A DNA stretch of 64,000 nucleotides from assembly GCF_017916475.1 (NCBI RefSeq), contig NZ_JAFMTB010000001.1, positions 868,001 to 932,000 of the forward strand. Direction: 5' to 3'. Under the pieces are notes generated by a model, which saw only the letters and a program-made list of their open reading frames with translations, was not told the origin of the DNA and did not search any database. Source of the stretch: Patulibacter sp. SYSU D01012 (GTDB taxonomy: Bacteria; Actinomycetota; Thermoleophilia; Solirubrobacterales; Solirubrobacteraceae). The translations under genes were made by a program, and so were the position numbers. Shown piece after piece: positions 53,306 through 63,134 of the stretch; positions within the stretch are counted from its first letter, which is position 1; every line of letters starts with the position of its first letter.

Positions 53306-56300
53306 ATGCACCGCACCCCCGACGCGCCCCGCGGGCGCGCGCTACGCCGTCGCGTCGTCCTGCCGGCGCTCGCCGTCTCGGCCCTGGCCGTCGTGCCGGC
53401 CGGGGCCCACGCCGCCGCGCCGGCCGCCCAGCAGGCCGCCGCCCGGCCCGGCGCGCTGCCGGCCGAGCTGCGCGACCCGAGCGCGGCGAGCCGCCCGAAG
53501 TACCGCTGGTGGCAGCCGCTCGCCGCGACGGAGGACGACGAGCTGCGCGCCGAGCTGCGGCAGATGAAGGAGGGCGGCGCCGGCGGCGCCGAGGTCATCG
53601 CGTTCAACGTGCCGGGCGTGAAGGCCGGCGACCCGCGGCTGAAGGACTGGGGCTGGGGCACCGCGACGTGGGAGCACAAGACCCGCGTCTCGCTGCAGGC
53701 CGCGCAGGACCAGGGCCTGTCGTACGGCATGACGATCAGCCCGCTGTGGCCCGCGTCGATCCCCGGCCTGGACGACGTGAACGACCGCCGCATCCAGCAG
53801 CAGCTCGTCTTCGCCCACCAGTTCGTCCCCGCGGGGCAGACCCGCACGGGTGCGCTGCCCGCGAACGACCGGCCGGCGCCGCCGGCCGGGGCGCGCACGA
53901 CGACGGTGGCCGTGCTGGCGGCGCGCTGCGTCGACGCGGACTGCGCCACGCAGACGAGCGGCTCGCGCCTGCTCGACCGCGCCAGCGTCCGCGACGTCAC
54001 CGCCGACGTGGACGCCGACGGCGACCTGTCCTGGACCGCGCCGGACGACGGCGGCACGTGGGTGCTCATCGCGTTCCGGCAGACCGCCAGCGGGCAGGCC
54101 GGATCCCCCTACACCGCCCCGAACGCCGACACGTTCCCGAGCGGCAAGGGCTACGTCGTCGACCACCTGAGCACCGAGGGCGCCCGCCTGACCACCGACT
54201 TCTGGGACGAGCACCTGCTCACGCCGCAGGTGCGGCAGCTCGTCGACGGGCTCGAGCAGGGGACGGAGTTCTTCGAGGACTCGCTCGAGCTCGACGACAC
54301 GACGAAGTGGACGTGGGACTTCGCCCGCGAGTGGACCGCCCGCCGCGGCTACGACCCGTTGACCTCGCTGCCGGCCCTCGCCGGGGCGGGCAAGCTCACC
54401 GAGGGCGAGGCGGTCGGCGGCGCACACGTCCCCTTCTTCGACTTCCCGGACGGCCTGGGCGACCGCGTCCGCGACGACTACCGCCAGACGTGGAGCGACC
54501 TGTACGTCGACCGGCGGCTGAAGACCCTGCGCGCGTGGGCGCACCGCCGCGGCATGACCACCCGCGCGCAGACGTACGGCGAGCCGATCGACACGGCCTA
54601 CGCCAGCAGCCTCGTCGACGTGCCCGAGGGCGAGTCCTTCGGCTTCGCGAACGACATGGAGCGCTTCAAGGTCGCGACCTCCGGCGCGCGCCGCTCCGGG
54701 GCCCCCGTGGTCTCGACCGAGCTGGGTGCCAAGCCCGGCGGCGTCTGGAACACGACGCAGGCCGGCCACGACGACGGTGGCCAGCTCAACCAGGTCTACA
54801 AGGCCTACGCCGCCGGCGCGAACCAGGTCGTCTGGCACGGCTTCCCGTACCTGCAGGGCCCGGCCGGCACCGGCGTGCAGTCCGTGTGGCCCGGCTGGAC
54901 GTTCGGCGGCAACACGAGCTTCAGCGAGGCCTGGGGCCCGCGGATGCCGCAGTGGGGCGACGCGAAGGCGCTCAACGACCACCTCGGCCGCCTGCAGGCC
55001 GTGCTGCGCCAGGGCGACGCCGCCTACGACGTCGGCGTCCTCTGGGGGCGGCACGCGACGACCGCCGGCATCCTGAAGTCGGACAACCCGCTCAGCCGCG
55101 CCGGCTACACGAACGACTACCTGTCGCCCGAGTCCCTGCGCTCGTCCGACGCCACGGTCGCCGGCGGTCGGCTCTTCCCCGACGGCTCCGCGCTGAAGGC
55201 GCTCGTGATCCGGGACCAGCCGACGATGCCCGTCGACGTCGCCCGGCGGATCCGCGACCTGGCCCGCGACGGCCTGCCGGTCGTGGTCGTCGGCGACCTG
55301 CCCGCGACGACGCCCGGCGCGGAGGACCCGGCGGCCGAGGACGCACGCCTGTCGCGCGTGCTCGCCGAGCTCGTCGCCCTGCCGACGGTCCGGCGCGTGG
55401 CCGGCGACGACGCCCTGCCCGCGGCCCTGCAGGGCCTGGGCGTCCGCGCGTCGGCGGCCCGCGAGAGCGGCTCGTCCGCCCTGCTGACCGTCCGGCGCCG
55501 GACGGCCGACGCGGCGTTCGTCTACCTGTTCAACCAGCGGCCGGAGCGCGTGACGGACACCGTGACGCTCGAGGGCCGCGGACGGCCGTACCTGCTCGAC
55601 ACCTGGACGGGGAAGGCGACGCCGGTCGCCACGTACCGCCGCACGGACGACGGCGTGGTGCTGCCCGTCGCGCTGGCCGGCAACGACCAGCAGGTCGTCG
55701 TGCTGACCGACGACGCGCCGAAGGTGCTCGGGGTGCCGGAGGCCCCGGCGCTGCACGCGGAGCGGACCGACGCCGCCGAGGTGGTCCCGGGCGCCGCTGC
55801 GCCGCTCGCGGTCCGCGCCACCGCGGCCGGCCGGGTGGCGACGACCCTCAGCGACGGCCGCACGGTCGCCACCGACGTCGCCGCGGTGCCCGCGGCGCGG
55901 ACGCTCGGCGCGTGGTCGCTGTCCGTGCAGAGCTGGCGCCGCGGCGCGTCCGGCGCGGCCGCCGACACCGTGAAGGAGACGCTGCCGACGGTCGACGTGA
56001 CGGCCGGCGACGACGGCCGGCTGCCGGCCTGGAGCGCGATCCCGGCGCTGCAGGACGTCTCGGGCGTCGGCACCTACCGCACGACGCTGCGGCTCGACGG
56101 CGCGTGGACGGGCGGGTTCGGGGCGTACCTGGACCTGGGCCGCGTCGTGGACTCCGTCCGGGTCACGGTCAACGGCCGCGCGACGGCGCCGGTGGACCCG
56201 ATGGACCCGCGGGTCGACGTCGGGCCGTACCTGCACGGCGGCGACAACGCGATCGAGGTGCGCGTCGCCTCCACGCTGCTCAACGCCGTGCGCGCCACGC

Positions 56301-56791
56301 CGGGCACGGGCGCCGGCAGCCGGGCGCGGGCGGACTACGGCCTGATGGGCCCCGTCCGCCTGCGGCCGTACGGCGAGGCGGACGTGGCCTCCGCCGCGGC
56401 GCCGACGCCTCCGCCCGCCCCGGCGCCCGCGCCTGGTCCCGCCCCGGCGCCCGCGCCGCCGACGCCCGCCGCGAAGGCGCCGCGGCTCGGGGCGCTCGGG
56501 ACGGTCCGCCGAGCGACGCTCCTGCGGCGCGGCGTGCTCGTCCGCGTCACCACGCCCACGAAGGGCCGCATCGCCCTGACCCTGCAGCGCGGCCGCCGCT
56601 CCGTCGGATCGGCCACGCGGACGGTCACGCGCCCCGGCGCCTACCGCGTGCGGGTGCGGCTGTCCGCGAGCGGTCGCCGGCAGCTGCGGGCGCTGAAGGC
56701 CGGGCGGACCACGACGCTGAAGGTCCGCGCGCAGGTGCGCGTCGACGGGCGCCTGCGGACGGTCAAGCGGGTGCTGAAGGTCCGCGGCTGA
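53306..56791 (+). CDS. Secreted GH106-like glycosidase (alpha-L-rhamnosidase family)
   Basis: An 1161-residue exported enzyme. The signal peptide covers about residues 15-37 ([21 protein letters not shown]). The sequence [36 protein letters not shown] matches the start of GH106 alpha-L-rhamnosidases, and a galactose-binding-like domain with [17 protein letters not shown] lies near residues 930-1010. A Pro/Ala linker (about 1033-1060) leads to a C-terminal beta domain ([13 protein letters not shown]) shared with other secreted proteins. It likely removes rhamnose from plant or microbial polymers. The start follows GAGAGGGAG. The gene has its own promoter with two dyads. Confidence 0.85.
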   Translation: MHRTPDAPRGRALRRRVVLPALAVSALAVVPAGAHAAAPAAQQAAARPGALPAELRDPSAASRPKYRWWQPLAATEDDELRAELRQMKEGGAGGAEVIAFNVPGVKAGDPRLKDWGWGTATWEHKTRVSLQAAQDQGLSYGMTISPLWPASIPGLDDVNDRRIQQQLVFAHQFVPAGQTRTGALPANDRPAPPAGARTTTVAVLAARCVDADCATQTSGSRLLDRASVRDVTADVDADGDLSWTAPDDGGTWVLIAFRQTASGQAGSPYTAPNADTFPSGKGYVVDHLSTEGARLTTDFWDEHLLTPQVRQLVDGLEQGTEFFEDSLELDDTTKWTWDFAREWTARRGYDPLTSLPALAGAGKLTEGEAVGGAHVPFFDFPDGLGDRVRDDYRQTWSDLYVDRRLKTLRAWAHRRGMTTRAQTYGEPIDTAYASSLVDVPEGESFGFANDMERFKVATSGARRSGAPVVSTELGAKPGGVWNTTQAGHDDGGQLNQVYKAYAAGANQVVWHGFPYLQGPAGTGVQSVWPGWTFGGNTSFSEAWGPRMPQWGDAKALNDHLGRLQAVLRQGDAAYDVGVLWGRHATTAGILKSDNPLSRAGYTNDYLSPESLRSSDATVAGGRLFPDGSALKALVIRDQPTMPVDVARRIRDLARDGLPVVVVGDLPATTPGAEDPAAEDARLSRVLAELVALPTVRRVAGDDALPAALQGLGVRASAARESGSSALLTVRRRTADAAFVYLFNQRPERVTDTVTLEGRGRPYLLDTWTGKATPVATYRRTDDGVVLPVALAGNDQQVVVLTDDAPKVLGVPEAPALHAERTDAAEVVPGAAAPLAVRATAAGRVATTLSDGRTVATDVAAVPAARTLGAWSLSVQSWRRGASGAAADTVKETLPTVDVTAGDDGRLPAWSAIPALQDVSGVGTYRTTLRLDGAWTGGFGAYLDLGRVVDSVRVTVNGRATAPVDPMDPRVDVGPYLHGGDNAIEVRVASTLLNAVRATPGTGAGSRARADYGLMGPVRLRPYGEADVASAAAPTPPPAPAPAPGPAPAPAPPTPAAKAPRLGALGTVRRATLLRRGVLVRVTTPTKGRIALTLQRGRRSVGSATRTVTRPGAYRVRVRLSASGRRQLRALKAGRTTTLKVRAQVRVDGRLRTVKRVLKVRG

Positions 56792-56804
56792 GCGCGGCGG
56801 CGGA

Positions 56805-56829
56805 CGGGCGGGGCGCACGGCCCCGCCCG
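56805..56829 (+). terminator. 10-bp hairpin terminator after the GH106-like gene
   Basis: CGGGCGGGGC and GCCCCGCCCG pair perfectly around a five-base loop, 14 bases after the TGA. Confidence 0.7.
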
Positions 56830-56943
56830 CCCGCCGCGCCGACCCGCCGTCGGGCGGCGCGTGCGACGCCGCGCCGACCCGGCACCCTGTGTCGACCGAC
56901 CCGTTCGCCCGATGTCCCCGCCCGCTCCCGACGCCCGCCCGGC

Positions 56944-57858
56944 TTGAACCTCCGCAGCCTGCGCTACTTCCTCGCCGTCGTCGAGGAGGGCAGCTTCACC
57001 CTCGCCGCCACCCGCCTGGGCGTCACGCAGGGCACCGTCTCGACCGCCGTCCGGCGGCTGGAGGAGGACCTGGGCAGCGAGCTGCTCGTCCGGGCGCCGC
57101 GCCGACGGGTGACGCCGACCGAGGCCGGGCGGGCGCTCGTCGCGCAGGCACGCACCCTGCTCGTCGCGGCGGACGACGCGCTCGTCGCGGTCCGCGCCGC
57201 GGGCGAGGCGATGCGCGGCACCGTGCGCTTCGGGATGCTCGGCCAGCGCGACGGGATCGACCTGGCCGGCGTGATGACGGCCTTCCGCGCCAAGCACCCC
57301 GGCGTGCGCCCGGCGTACTTCGAGGCCGGCGCCGACTGGGCCGGCCTGATCCGCCTCGTGCAGGAGCAGCGCCTGGACTTCGCGGTCTCGGTCAGCCTGC
57401 GCGAGGCGCCCGACGGGGTGGTGTTCCACGAGCTCGCCCGCCGGCCGACCCGGTGCATCGTCCGCGAGGGGCACCCGCGTCTGACCAGGGACGCGGTCAC
57501 CGCCGACGACCTGCGGCACGAGGAGTTCGTCGCCTCGGCCGCGGGCACGCCCAACCGCGCCGACCTGGACTTCATGTTCCGGCTGCTCGACATCAGCCCC
57601 GCGATCGCGTACGAGGCGACGCCGCTGACCGTCGTCGCCGGCCTCGTCCGCGGCAGCGACGCGGTCGCCCTGCTGCCGGCGTTCATGGCGTCCGCGTTCG
57701 GCCCCGGCCTGCGCGCGCTGCTGGTGCGGCCCGAGATGCCGGTCGTGCGCGAGGTGCTCGTCGTCTCCGACTCGCGGCCGCTGAGTCCGCCGGCGCGCGC
57801 GTTCCTGGCCGACCTGGCGGCCGCGAAAGGCCTGGCGCTGGATCCGGACGCCGTCTAG
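56944..57858 (+). CDS. LysR-family transcriptional regulator
   Basis: A 304-residue regulator. The N-terminal HTH reads LRYFLAVVEEGSFTLAATRLGVTQGTVSTAVRRLEEDLG (LysR pattern), and the effector-binding domain begins near residue 90 (GTVRFGMLGQRDGIDLAGVM). The start is a TTG at 56944, because no ATG or GTG lies in frame between an upstream low-complexity stretch and the HTH. It shares its last four bases (CTAG) with the stop of the convergent MarR gene. Its target is unknown; it is near the glycosidase gene but has no visible operator. Confidence 0.9.
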   Translation: MNLRSLRYFLAVVEEGSFTLAATRLGVTQGTVSTAVRRLEEDLGSELLVRAPRRRVTPTEAGRALVAQARTLLVAADDALVAVRAAGEAMRGTVRFGMLGQRDGIDLAGVMTAFRAKHPGVRPAYFEAGADWAGLIRLVQEQRLDFAVSVSLREAPDGVVFHELARRPTRCIVREGHPRLTRDAVTADDLRHEEFVASAAGTPNRADLDFMFRLLDISPAIAYEATPLTVVAGLVRGSDAVALLPAFMASAFGPGLRALLVRPEMPVVREVLVVSDSRPLSPPARAFLADLAAAKGLALDPDAV

Positions 57859-58328
57859 GCGTCGCCGTCGAGCGGCGCGCGCGCTCGACGGAGGATCTCG
57901 TGCAGGTCGCCGGCCAGCCGGGTGCGCTCTGCCGCCGACAGGTGGCCGGTCGTGTGGCGCTCGTACGCCGCGGCCAGGCGGCGGGCGCGCGAGAGGACCG
58001 CGGCGCCCTCCTCGGTCAGGTGCACGCCGATCTTGCGGCCGGGCCCCGGATCCGGGTCGCGCACCACGAGCCCGCGGCGGCGCAGCGTCTCGACCTGGTC
58101 GCCCATGCTCTGCGGCGTGATCTCCAGCCGGCGGGCGATCTCGGCCGAGCCGATGCCGGGGTCGCGCGCGACGTGGTTGAGGATCCCGAACTGCCGGACC
58201 GTCAGCCCCTCGGCGGCCATGAGGTCGGTGAAGCCGTGCTCGAGCACGTGCGCCACCCGGCCGAGCAGGTAGCCGAGCACCTCGTCGAGCGCGAAGGTGG
58301 GGGGATCGGGCTCGGCCGGACCGGGCAT
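57855..58328 (-). CDS. MarR-family transcriptional regulator
   Basis: A 157-residue winged-helix regulator. The DNA-binding part is LTVRQFGILNHVARDPGIGSAEIARRLEITPQSMGDQVETLRRRGLV, typical of MarR, with flanking dimerisation helices. The start is set at the ATG at 58328; TAGCCT lies 8 nt upstream, and an ATG at 58334 would be only 2 nt from it. It is divergent from the MMPL transporter. The palindrome CATAAGG-GT-CCTTATG at 58411 is a likely binding site for it, by analogy with MarR/efflux pairs. Confidence 0.9.
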   Translation of the reverse strand: MPGPAEPDPPTFALDEVLGYLLGRVAHVLEHGFTDLMAAEGLTVRQFGILNHVARDPGIGSAEIARRLEITPQSMGDQVETLRRRGLVVRDPDPGPGRKIGVHLTEEGAAVLSRARRLAAAYERHTTGHLSAAERTRLAGDLHEILRRARAPLDGDA

Positions 58329-58391
58329 CGGCATCGAGGCTAGCGGCGCGCCGGGGCGCCCCGGATCGCCGAGGACGCGGACGGGGGCTGG

Positions 58392-58397
58392 TACGGT
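58392..58397 (+). promoter_or_regulatory. -10-like hexamer TACGGT, leaderless-type
   Basis: TACGGT lies 7 nt upstream of the ATG at 58405, the start of a small open frame that ends on the MMPL start codon. Confidence 0.5.
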
Positions 58398-58404
58398 GGC
58401 GCGC

Positions 58405-58566
58405 ATGAGGCATAAGGGTCCTTATGGTGGTCGGCACGCCACCGGCCGCGACGCTCGCGGCCGCCGGGCCGGCCGGCGCGGACCCGACCGTGCGCGATCG
58501 GGTCGGCCGAGGACCGACCGGCCCTGCCGCGGGGGCCTCGCGTCCGGATCGGAGGCGGCGGCATGA
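58405..58566 (+). CDS. Possible leader ORF coupled to the MMPL gene
   Basis: A 53-codon frame starting MRHKGPYGGRHATG, with TACGGT 7 nt upstream. Its TGA overlaps the MMPL ATG (ATGA). The MarR-type dyad (58411-58426) lies just inside its first codons. The rest is Arg/Gly-rich, so it could be a leader peptide that couples translation, or a chance frame. It is listed because start, promoter and stop positions all fit. Confidence 0.4.
   Translation: MRHKGPYGGRHATGRDARGRRAGRRGPDRARSGRPRTDRPCRGGLASGSEAAA
58411..58426. promoter_or_regulatory. MarR-type operator CATAAGGGTCCTTATG
   Basis: A perfect 16-bp dyad (ATAAGG/CCTTAT type) between the divergent MarR and MMPL genes, centred 14 bases after the ATG of the leader ORF. 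Its AT-rich half-sites are rare in this genome. Confidence 0.75.
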
Positions 58567-60704
58567 GTCGCCTGACCGAGGGCGTGCTGCGCCACCGCCG
58601 CCTCGTCGCGCTCGGCTGGGTGTTGCTGGCGCTCGCCGGCGCGTGGGCCGCCAGCGGCATCTCGGACGCGCTGTCGCGCACGTTCGACGCCCCGGGGCGC
58701 CCGGCGTTCGAGGCGAACAAGCGGATCGTCGCCGCCTACGGCAACGGGGGATTGGTCAACCCCATCGTCCTGGTCGCCGACCCGCGCGGCGACCGCAAGG
58801 TGTCCGACCCGGCCGTCCGCGACGCGCTGCGCGACGCCGTCGAGCGGGTCGGTCGGGCGGTCCCCGGATCCCGGACGGTCGTGCCGACGGGCGCCACCGG
58901 GGAGGGCCTGACCGCCGACGACGAGCGGGTGGCGTTCGGCCTGGTGTTCCCGCCCGTCGGCCGCCCGTCGCCCGACGAGAACCCGCAGGCGCTCGCCGCC
59001 GCGCGACGGGTCGCGGCCGGTAGCGAGGTCGGCGGCGCGCCGCTGCGGGTCACCGGCGTCGAGGCGCTGGCGGACGACTCCGGCGGTGGGGGCGGCGTCG
59101 GACTGCTCGTCGAGACGCTGCTCGGCGGCCTCGGCGCGCTGCTCGTGCTCGCCTGGGTCTTCTCGTCGCTGCTGGCCTTCGTGCCGCTCGTCGTCGCGGC
59201 GGTCTCGATCCTCACGACGTTCCTGCTGCTGCGCGGGCTCGCGGCGCTGACCGAGGTCAACTTCACGGTCCAGTTCCTCGTCGGCCTGATCGGCCTGGGG
59301 ATCGCGATCGACTACTCGCTGCTCGTCGTCTTCCGCTGGCGCGAGGAGCGGGCGCGCACGGGGGACGACGACGCCGCGCTGCGCCGCGCGATGGCGACGG
59401 CCGGGCACGCCGTCGCGGTCTCGGGCGTCACGGTCGCGATCGGCCTGCTGGCCCTCGTCGTCGTGCCCGTCCCCTTCATCCGCTCGATCGGCTTCGGCGG
59501 CCTGCTGATCCCGCTCGTCTCCGTCCTGGCGGCGCTGACGCTGCTGCCGGTGCTGCTGGCGACGCTCGGCCCGCGCCTGGACCGCCGCCACGCCCGCCGC
59601 GCCGCCGCGCACCCGCACGAGGGGCCGACGGGGTGGGAGCGCTGGTCGCGCGGCGTCGTGCGGCGCCGCTGGCCGGCGGCGATCGTCGGCCTGCTCGTGC
59701 TCGTCGTGCTCGCGGGCGTCGCCACGACGCTGCGTCCGGGGCAGCCGTCCGTCGACGCGCTGTCGGCCGGCGGCGAGGCGCGGACCGCGCTGCGCACGCT
59801 GGAGCGCGCGGGCCTGGGCACCGGTGCCCTGACGCCGATCGAGCTGCTGGCCCGCGAGGGCGAGACGTCGGAGCCGGGGCGGCAGCTGCGCGCCGTCGAG
59901 GGCGTGCGCGCGGTGCTGGCGCCGACCGGCCCGGAGTGGTCGCGCGGCGGCACGTCGCTGCTGCTCGCCCTGCCGACCGGCGACGCGGCGTCGGACGCGG
60001 GCCGCGCGACGCTCGACCGCGTGCGCGACATCGGGCCGCGGGTCGGGGTGCAGGTCGGCGGCCCGGGGGCGCAGGACCGCGACCTGACGGACGCGATCTA
60101 CGCGTCGTTCCCGCTCATGGTGGCGCTCATCGCGGTCATCACGCTGCTCTTCCTGCTGCGCGCGCTGCGCTCCGTGGTGCTGCCGCTGAAGGCGATCGCG
60201 CTCAACGTCCTGTCCGTCGGCTCGTCGTTCGGCATCGTCGTCCTCGTCTGGCAGCAGGGCTGGGGGTCGGAGCTGATCGGCGGGGTCCCGGCGACGGGGT
60301 CGATCACCACCTGGGTGCCGCTCGCGATCTTCGCGTTCCTCTACGGCCTGTCGATGGACTACGAGGTGTTCATCCTCAGCCGCGTGCGCGAGGAGTACGA
60401 CGCGACGGGCTCCACGGACGAGGCCGTGGTCCGCGGCCTGGGCCACACGGGCCGCCTGGTGACGAGCGCCGCGCTCATCCTCTTCCTGGCGTTCGTGGCC
60501 CTGGCGGCCGGGCCGAACACCGAGATCCGGATCCTCGCGACCGGCCTGGCGGCGGGCATCCTGCTGGACGCGACGGTCGTCCGCGCGCTCGTCGTGCCGG
60601 CGCTCGTCACGCTCTTCGGTCGCGCGAACTGGTGGCTGCCGGGGTGGCTGGAGCGCGTCGCGGGGGTGCGGCGGGCGGACGGGACGGCGCGGCGCGGCGG
60701 CTGA
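58563..60704 (+). CDS. MMPL/RND-family transporter
   Basis: A 713-residue membrane protein of the MMPL type. Helix 1 is at about residues 15-33, followed by a large extracellular loop (about 35-170), helices 2-6 (about 175-340), a second loop (about 380-500) and helices 8-12 to the end. The conserved GLGIAIDYSLLVVFRWREE and YGLSMDYEVFILSRVREEY segments hold the Asp-Tyr pairs for proton transfer. It exports lipids or drugs. GGAGG seven bases before the ATG supports the start. The divergent MarR gene and dyad suggest drug- or ligand-induced control. Confidence 0.94.
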   Translation: MSRLTEGVLRHRRLVALGWVLLALAGAWAASGISDALSRTFDAPGRPAFEANKRIVAAYGNGGLVNPIVLVADPRGDRKVSDPAVRDALRDAVERVGRAVPGSRTVVPTGATGEGLTADDERVAFGLVFPPVGRPSPDENPQALAAARRVAAGSEVGGAPLRVTGVEALADDSGGGGGVGLLVETLLGGLGALLVLAWVFSSLLAFVPLVVAAVSILTTFLLLRGLAALTEVNFTVQFLVGLIGLGIAIDYSLLVVFRWREERARTGDDDAALRRAMATAGHAVAVSGVTVAIGLLALVVVPVPFIRSIGFGGLLIPLVSVLAALTLLPVLLATLGPRLDRRHARRAAAHPHEGPTGWERWSRGVVRRRWPAAIVGLLVLVVLAGVATTLRPGQPSVDALSAGGEARTALRTLERAGLGTGALTPIELLAREGETSEPGRQLRAVEGVRAVLAPTGPEWSRGGTSLLLALPTGDAASDAGRATLDRVRDIGPRVGVQVGGPGAQDRDLTDAIYASFPLMVALIAVITLLFLLRALRSVVLPLKAIALNVLSVGSSFGIVVLVWQQGWGSELIGGVPATGSITTWVPLAIFAFLYGLSMDYEVFILSRVREEYDATGSTDEAVVRGLGHTGRLVTSAALILFLAFVALAAGPNTEIRILATGLAAGILLDATVVRALVVPALVTLFGRANWWLPGWLERVAGVRRADGTARRGG

Positions 60705-60727
60705 CCGGCAACGGAGGCGGCCGCCGG

Positions 60728-62134
60728 TCAGCAGGCCGCGAGGACCGCGCCCATCCGGCGGGCGGCCTCGGGGAACGCGCCCGGCTCGGGACCCGAGAAG
60801 TTCAGGCGCACGTACGGCCCGGCCGGCTCGGCGGGGAACCACTCGGTGCCGCGCCCCACGAGCACGCCGGCGGCCTCGCAGCGGTCGACGAACCGCTCCA
60901 GGTCGACGGCGTCGGGCAGCCGCAGCCACAGGTTCAGGCCGCCGGCCGGCACGTGCTCGAGGTGCGCGCCGGCGACGTGTTCGCGCAGGCCCGCGACGAG
61001 CAGGTCGCGGCGCGCGCGCAGCTGCGGGCGGACGTGCCGCAGGTGGCGCGTCCATCCCGGCTGCGTGACGACGTCCAGGGCGGCCGCCTGCAGCAGCCCG
61101 CTGACGTACACGGACGATGCGCCGCGGTCGCGAAGGATCCGCTCGCGGGCCGGGCCCCGGGCGACGACGGCGGCGACGCGGACCGCCGGCGACACGCTCT
61201 TCGTCAGCGAGCGGACGTACACGACGTGTCCGGCGTCGTCGTGCGCGGCGAGCGGCGCGGCGTCCGCGTCGATGGCGAAGTCGTGGGCCCAGTCGTCCTC
61301 GATCAGGAAGGCGCCGTGGGCGCGCACGACGTCCAGCACCCCGGCGCGCGTGGTGGCGGACCAGAGCGCGCCCGTCGGGGCGGCGAAGGTCGGCTGCGCG
61401 TAGAACGCCCGGGCGCCCGTCTCGGCCAGCGCGCGGTCCAGCTCCTCGGGGGCCGGGCCTGCGGGGCCGCTGGCGACCGGGACCACCTGCACGCCGGCCT
61501 GCGCCGCCGCCAGCGTGGCGCCCCAGTAGGTGGGGGACTCCATGAGCACCGGACGGCCCGCGCCGACCAGGGCGCGGAACAGCGAGCTCAGGCCGCTCTG
61601 GCTGCCGGGCAGCACGACGACGTCGCCGGCGGTGGGCGGCGCCACGCCCACCGGCGTCGCGGCGGCGAGCTCGGCCGCGAACCATCCGCGCAGCTCGGGC
61701 AGGCCGGCCGCGGGGGCGCGCGTGACCGCGACGTCGCTGCGGGCCGCCCGCCCCAGCGCCGCGCGCAGCAGCCGCTCGGGCAGCAGCTCGCGGTCGGGGT
61801 ACCCGGCGTGCAGCGCGATGGCACCCTCGGGCGCCGGGCGCACCGACGACGACGGCGCCGGCAGGTGCACGCGCGGCGAGCGCAGCGCGGCCGTCTGCCA
61901 CCCGTAGTCCGGCGGCCGCGGCGTCCGCACCGCGCGGACGAACGTGCCGACGCCCGGACGCGCCTCGACCAGTCCCTCCGTCGTCAGGGTCCGCAGGGCC
62001 TTCTGGACCGTCGCCGCGCTCGCGCCGTGCGCCCGCACGAGCGCGCGGCTCGACGGCAGGCGCGTGCCGGGCGCGGCGGTGGACGCCCACCGCCGCAGCT
62101 CCGCCGCGATCCGGGCCGCGCTATCGTCGGGCAT
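60728..62134 (-). CDS. MocR-type regulator (GntR HTH fused to aminotransferase)
   Basis: A 468-residue MocR/PdxR-like protein. Residues 1-75 are a GntR winged helix (AARIAAELRRWASTAAPGTRLPSSRALV, TVQKALRTLTTEGLVEARPGVGTF). Residues about 110-468 are a fold type I PLP aminotransferase domain with the Lys in SLTKSVSPAVRV. Such proteins sense PLP or amino compounds and regulate a neighbouring gene. The start codon at 62134 overlaps that of the divergent EamA transporter. TACTCT lies 8 nt upstream of it, inside the transporter's first codons. Confidence 0.93.
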   Translation of the reverse strand: MPDDSAARIAAELRRWASTAAPGTRLPSSRALVRAHGASAATVQKALRTLTTEGLVEARPGVGTFVRAVRTPRPPDYGWQTAALRSPRVHLPAPSSSVRPAPEGAIALHAGYPDRELLPERLLRAALGRAARSDVAVTRAPAAGLPELRGWFAAELAAATPVGVAPPTAGDVVVLPGSQSGLSSLFRALVGAGRPVLMESPTYWGATLAAAQAGVQVVPVASGPAGPAPEELDRALAETGARAFYAQPTFAAPTGALWSATTRAGVLDVVRAHGAFLIEDDWAHDFAIDADAAPLAAHDDAGHVVYVRSLTKSVSPAVRVAAVVARGPARERILRDRGASSVYVSGLLQAAALDVVTQPGWTRHLRHVRPQLRARRDLLVAGLREHVAGAHLEHVPAGGLNLWLRLPDAVDLERFVDRCEAAGVLVGRGTEWFPAEPAGPYVRLNFSGPEPGAFPEAARRMGAVLAAC

Positions 62135-63128
62135 GAAGCAGCAGAGTAGCGCTACCCACAAGGCGGCGCACGCGCTACCGCGGTCGGCGGCCGCGATCGG
62201 GTGGGGCCTGCTCGGGGTCCTGGCCTTCTCGTTCACGGTGCCGATGACGCGCGTGGCGGTCCGCGGGCTGTCGCCGCTCTTCGTCGGGACCGGGCGCGCG
62301 GTCGTCGCCGCAGCGCTGGCCGCCGTCGCTCTCGGCGTCACCCGACAGGCGCGGCCCACGGGGGCGCAATGGGCGCGGCTCGTGGTGGTGGCCGCCGGGA
62401 TCGTCCTCGGCTTCCCGCTGCTCACGTCGTTCGCGCTGCAGACGGCCGCCGCCGGTCACGGCGCCGTCGTCGTCGCCCTCGTCCCGGCCGCCACGGCCGT
62501 CGCCGTGGTGGCGCGGGGACACGAGCGGCCGCCGCGCGTCTTCTGGGTGACGGCGGCCGTCGGGGCGGTCGCCGCGCTGGGCTTCGCGTCCGTCCAGGGC
62601 GGCGGCGTCGGCCGCCTGCACGTCTCCGACCTGCTGCTCTTCGGCGCGGTGCTGGCCGCGGCCGTCGGCTACGCGGAGGGCGGGCTGCTGGCGCGCGAGC
62701 TCGGCGCCTGGCAGACCGTCTCGTGGGCGCTCGTCGCGGCGGCACCGGTGACGGTGGCGCTGACGGTCGCCGCGGCGCTCGCGCGCCCGCCGGCCGCGTC
62801 GGCCGCCGAGTGGGCGGCCTTCGGCTACCTCGCGCTCGTGAGCATGTTCCTGGGCTTCTTCGCCTGGTACCGCGGGCTGGCGATCGGGCCCATGGCGCGG
62901 GTCAGCCAGGTGCAGCTCGTCCAGCCCGTGCTGAGCATCCTCTGGGCCGCGCTGCTCGTCGGGGAGCGCCTGACGTGGGCGACGGTCCTGGGGGGCCTCG
63001 CCGTCGTCCTCTGCGCGGCGGTCGCGGTACGCGCTCGCCTGGGTGGCGTCGCCACGACGGCGGCCGCACCGGGCGCCCGGTCCGCGGTGCCGGCGCGGTC
63101 GGCGGGGGCCGCCGCCGACCGGCGGTAG
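62133..63128 (+). CDS. EamA-family (DMT) transporter
   Basis: A 331-residue membrane protein with ten hydrophobic segments in two EamA repeats (about 20-145 and 165-295). FSFTVPMTRVAVRGLSP and FLGFFAWYRGLAIGPMARVSQVQLVQPVLSILWAALL are typical. These transporters export amino acids or related metabolites, and the MocR partner suggests a PLP-linked amine or amino acid. TATCGT lies 5 nt upstream of the ATG, inside the MocR start region. The C-terminal 30 residues are cytoplasmic and Ala/Arg-rich. Confidence 0.93.
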   Translation: MKQQSSATHKAAHALPRSAAAIGWGLLGVLAFSFTVPMTRVAVRGLSPLFVGTGRAVVAAALAAVALGVTRQARPTGAQWARLVVVAAGIVLGFPLLTSFALQTAAAGHGAVVVALVPAATAVAVVARGHERPPRVFWVTAAVGAVAALGFASVQGGGVGRLHVSDLLLFGAVLAAAVGYAEGGLLARELGAWQTVSWALVAAAPVTVALTVAAALARPPAASAAEWAAFGYLALVSMFLGFFAWYRGLAIGPMARVSQVQLVQPVLSILWAALLVGERLTWATVLGGLAVVLCAAVAVRARLGGVATTAAAPGARSAVPARSAGAAADRR

Positions 63129-63134
63129 CGGGGA

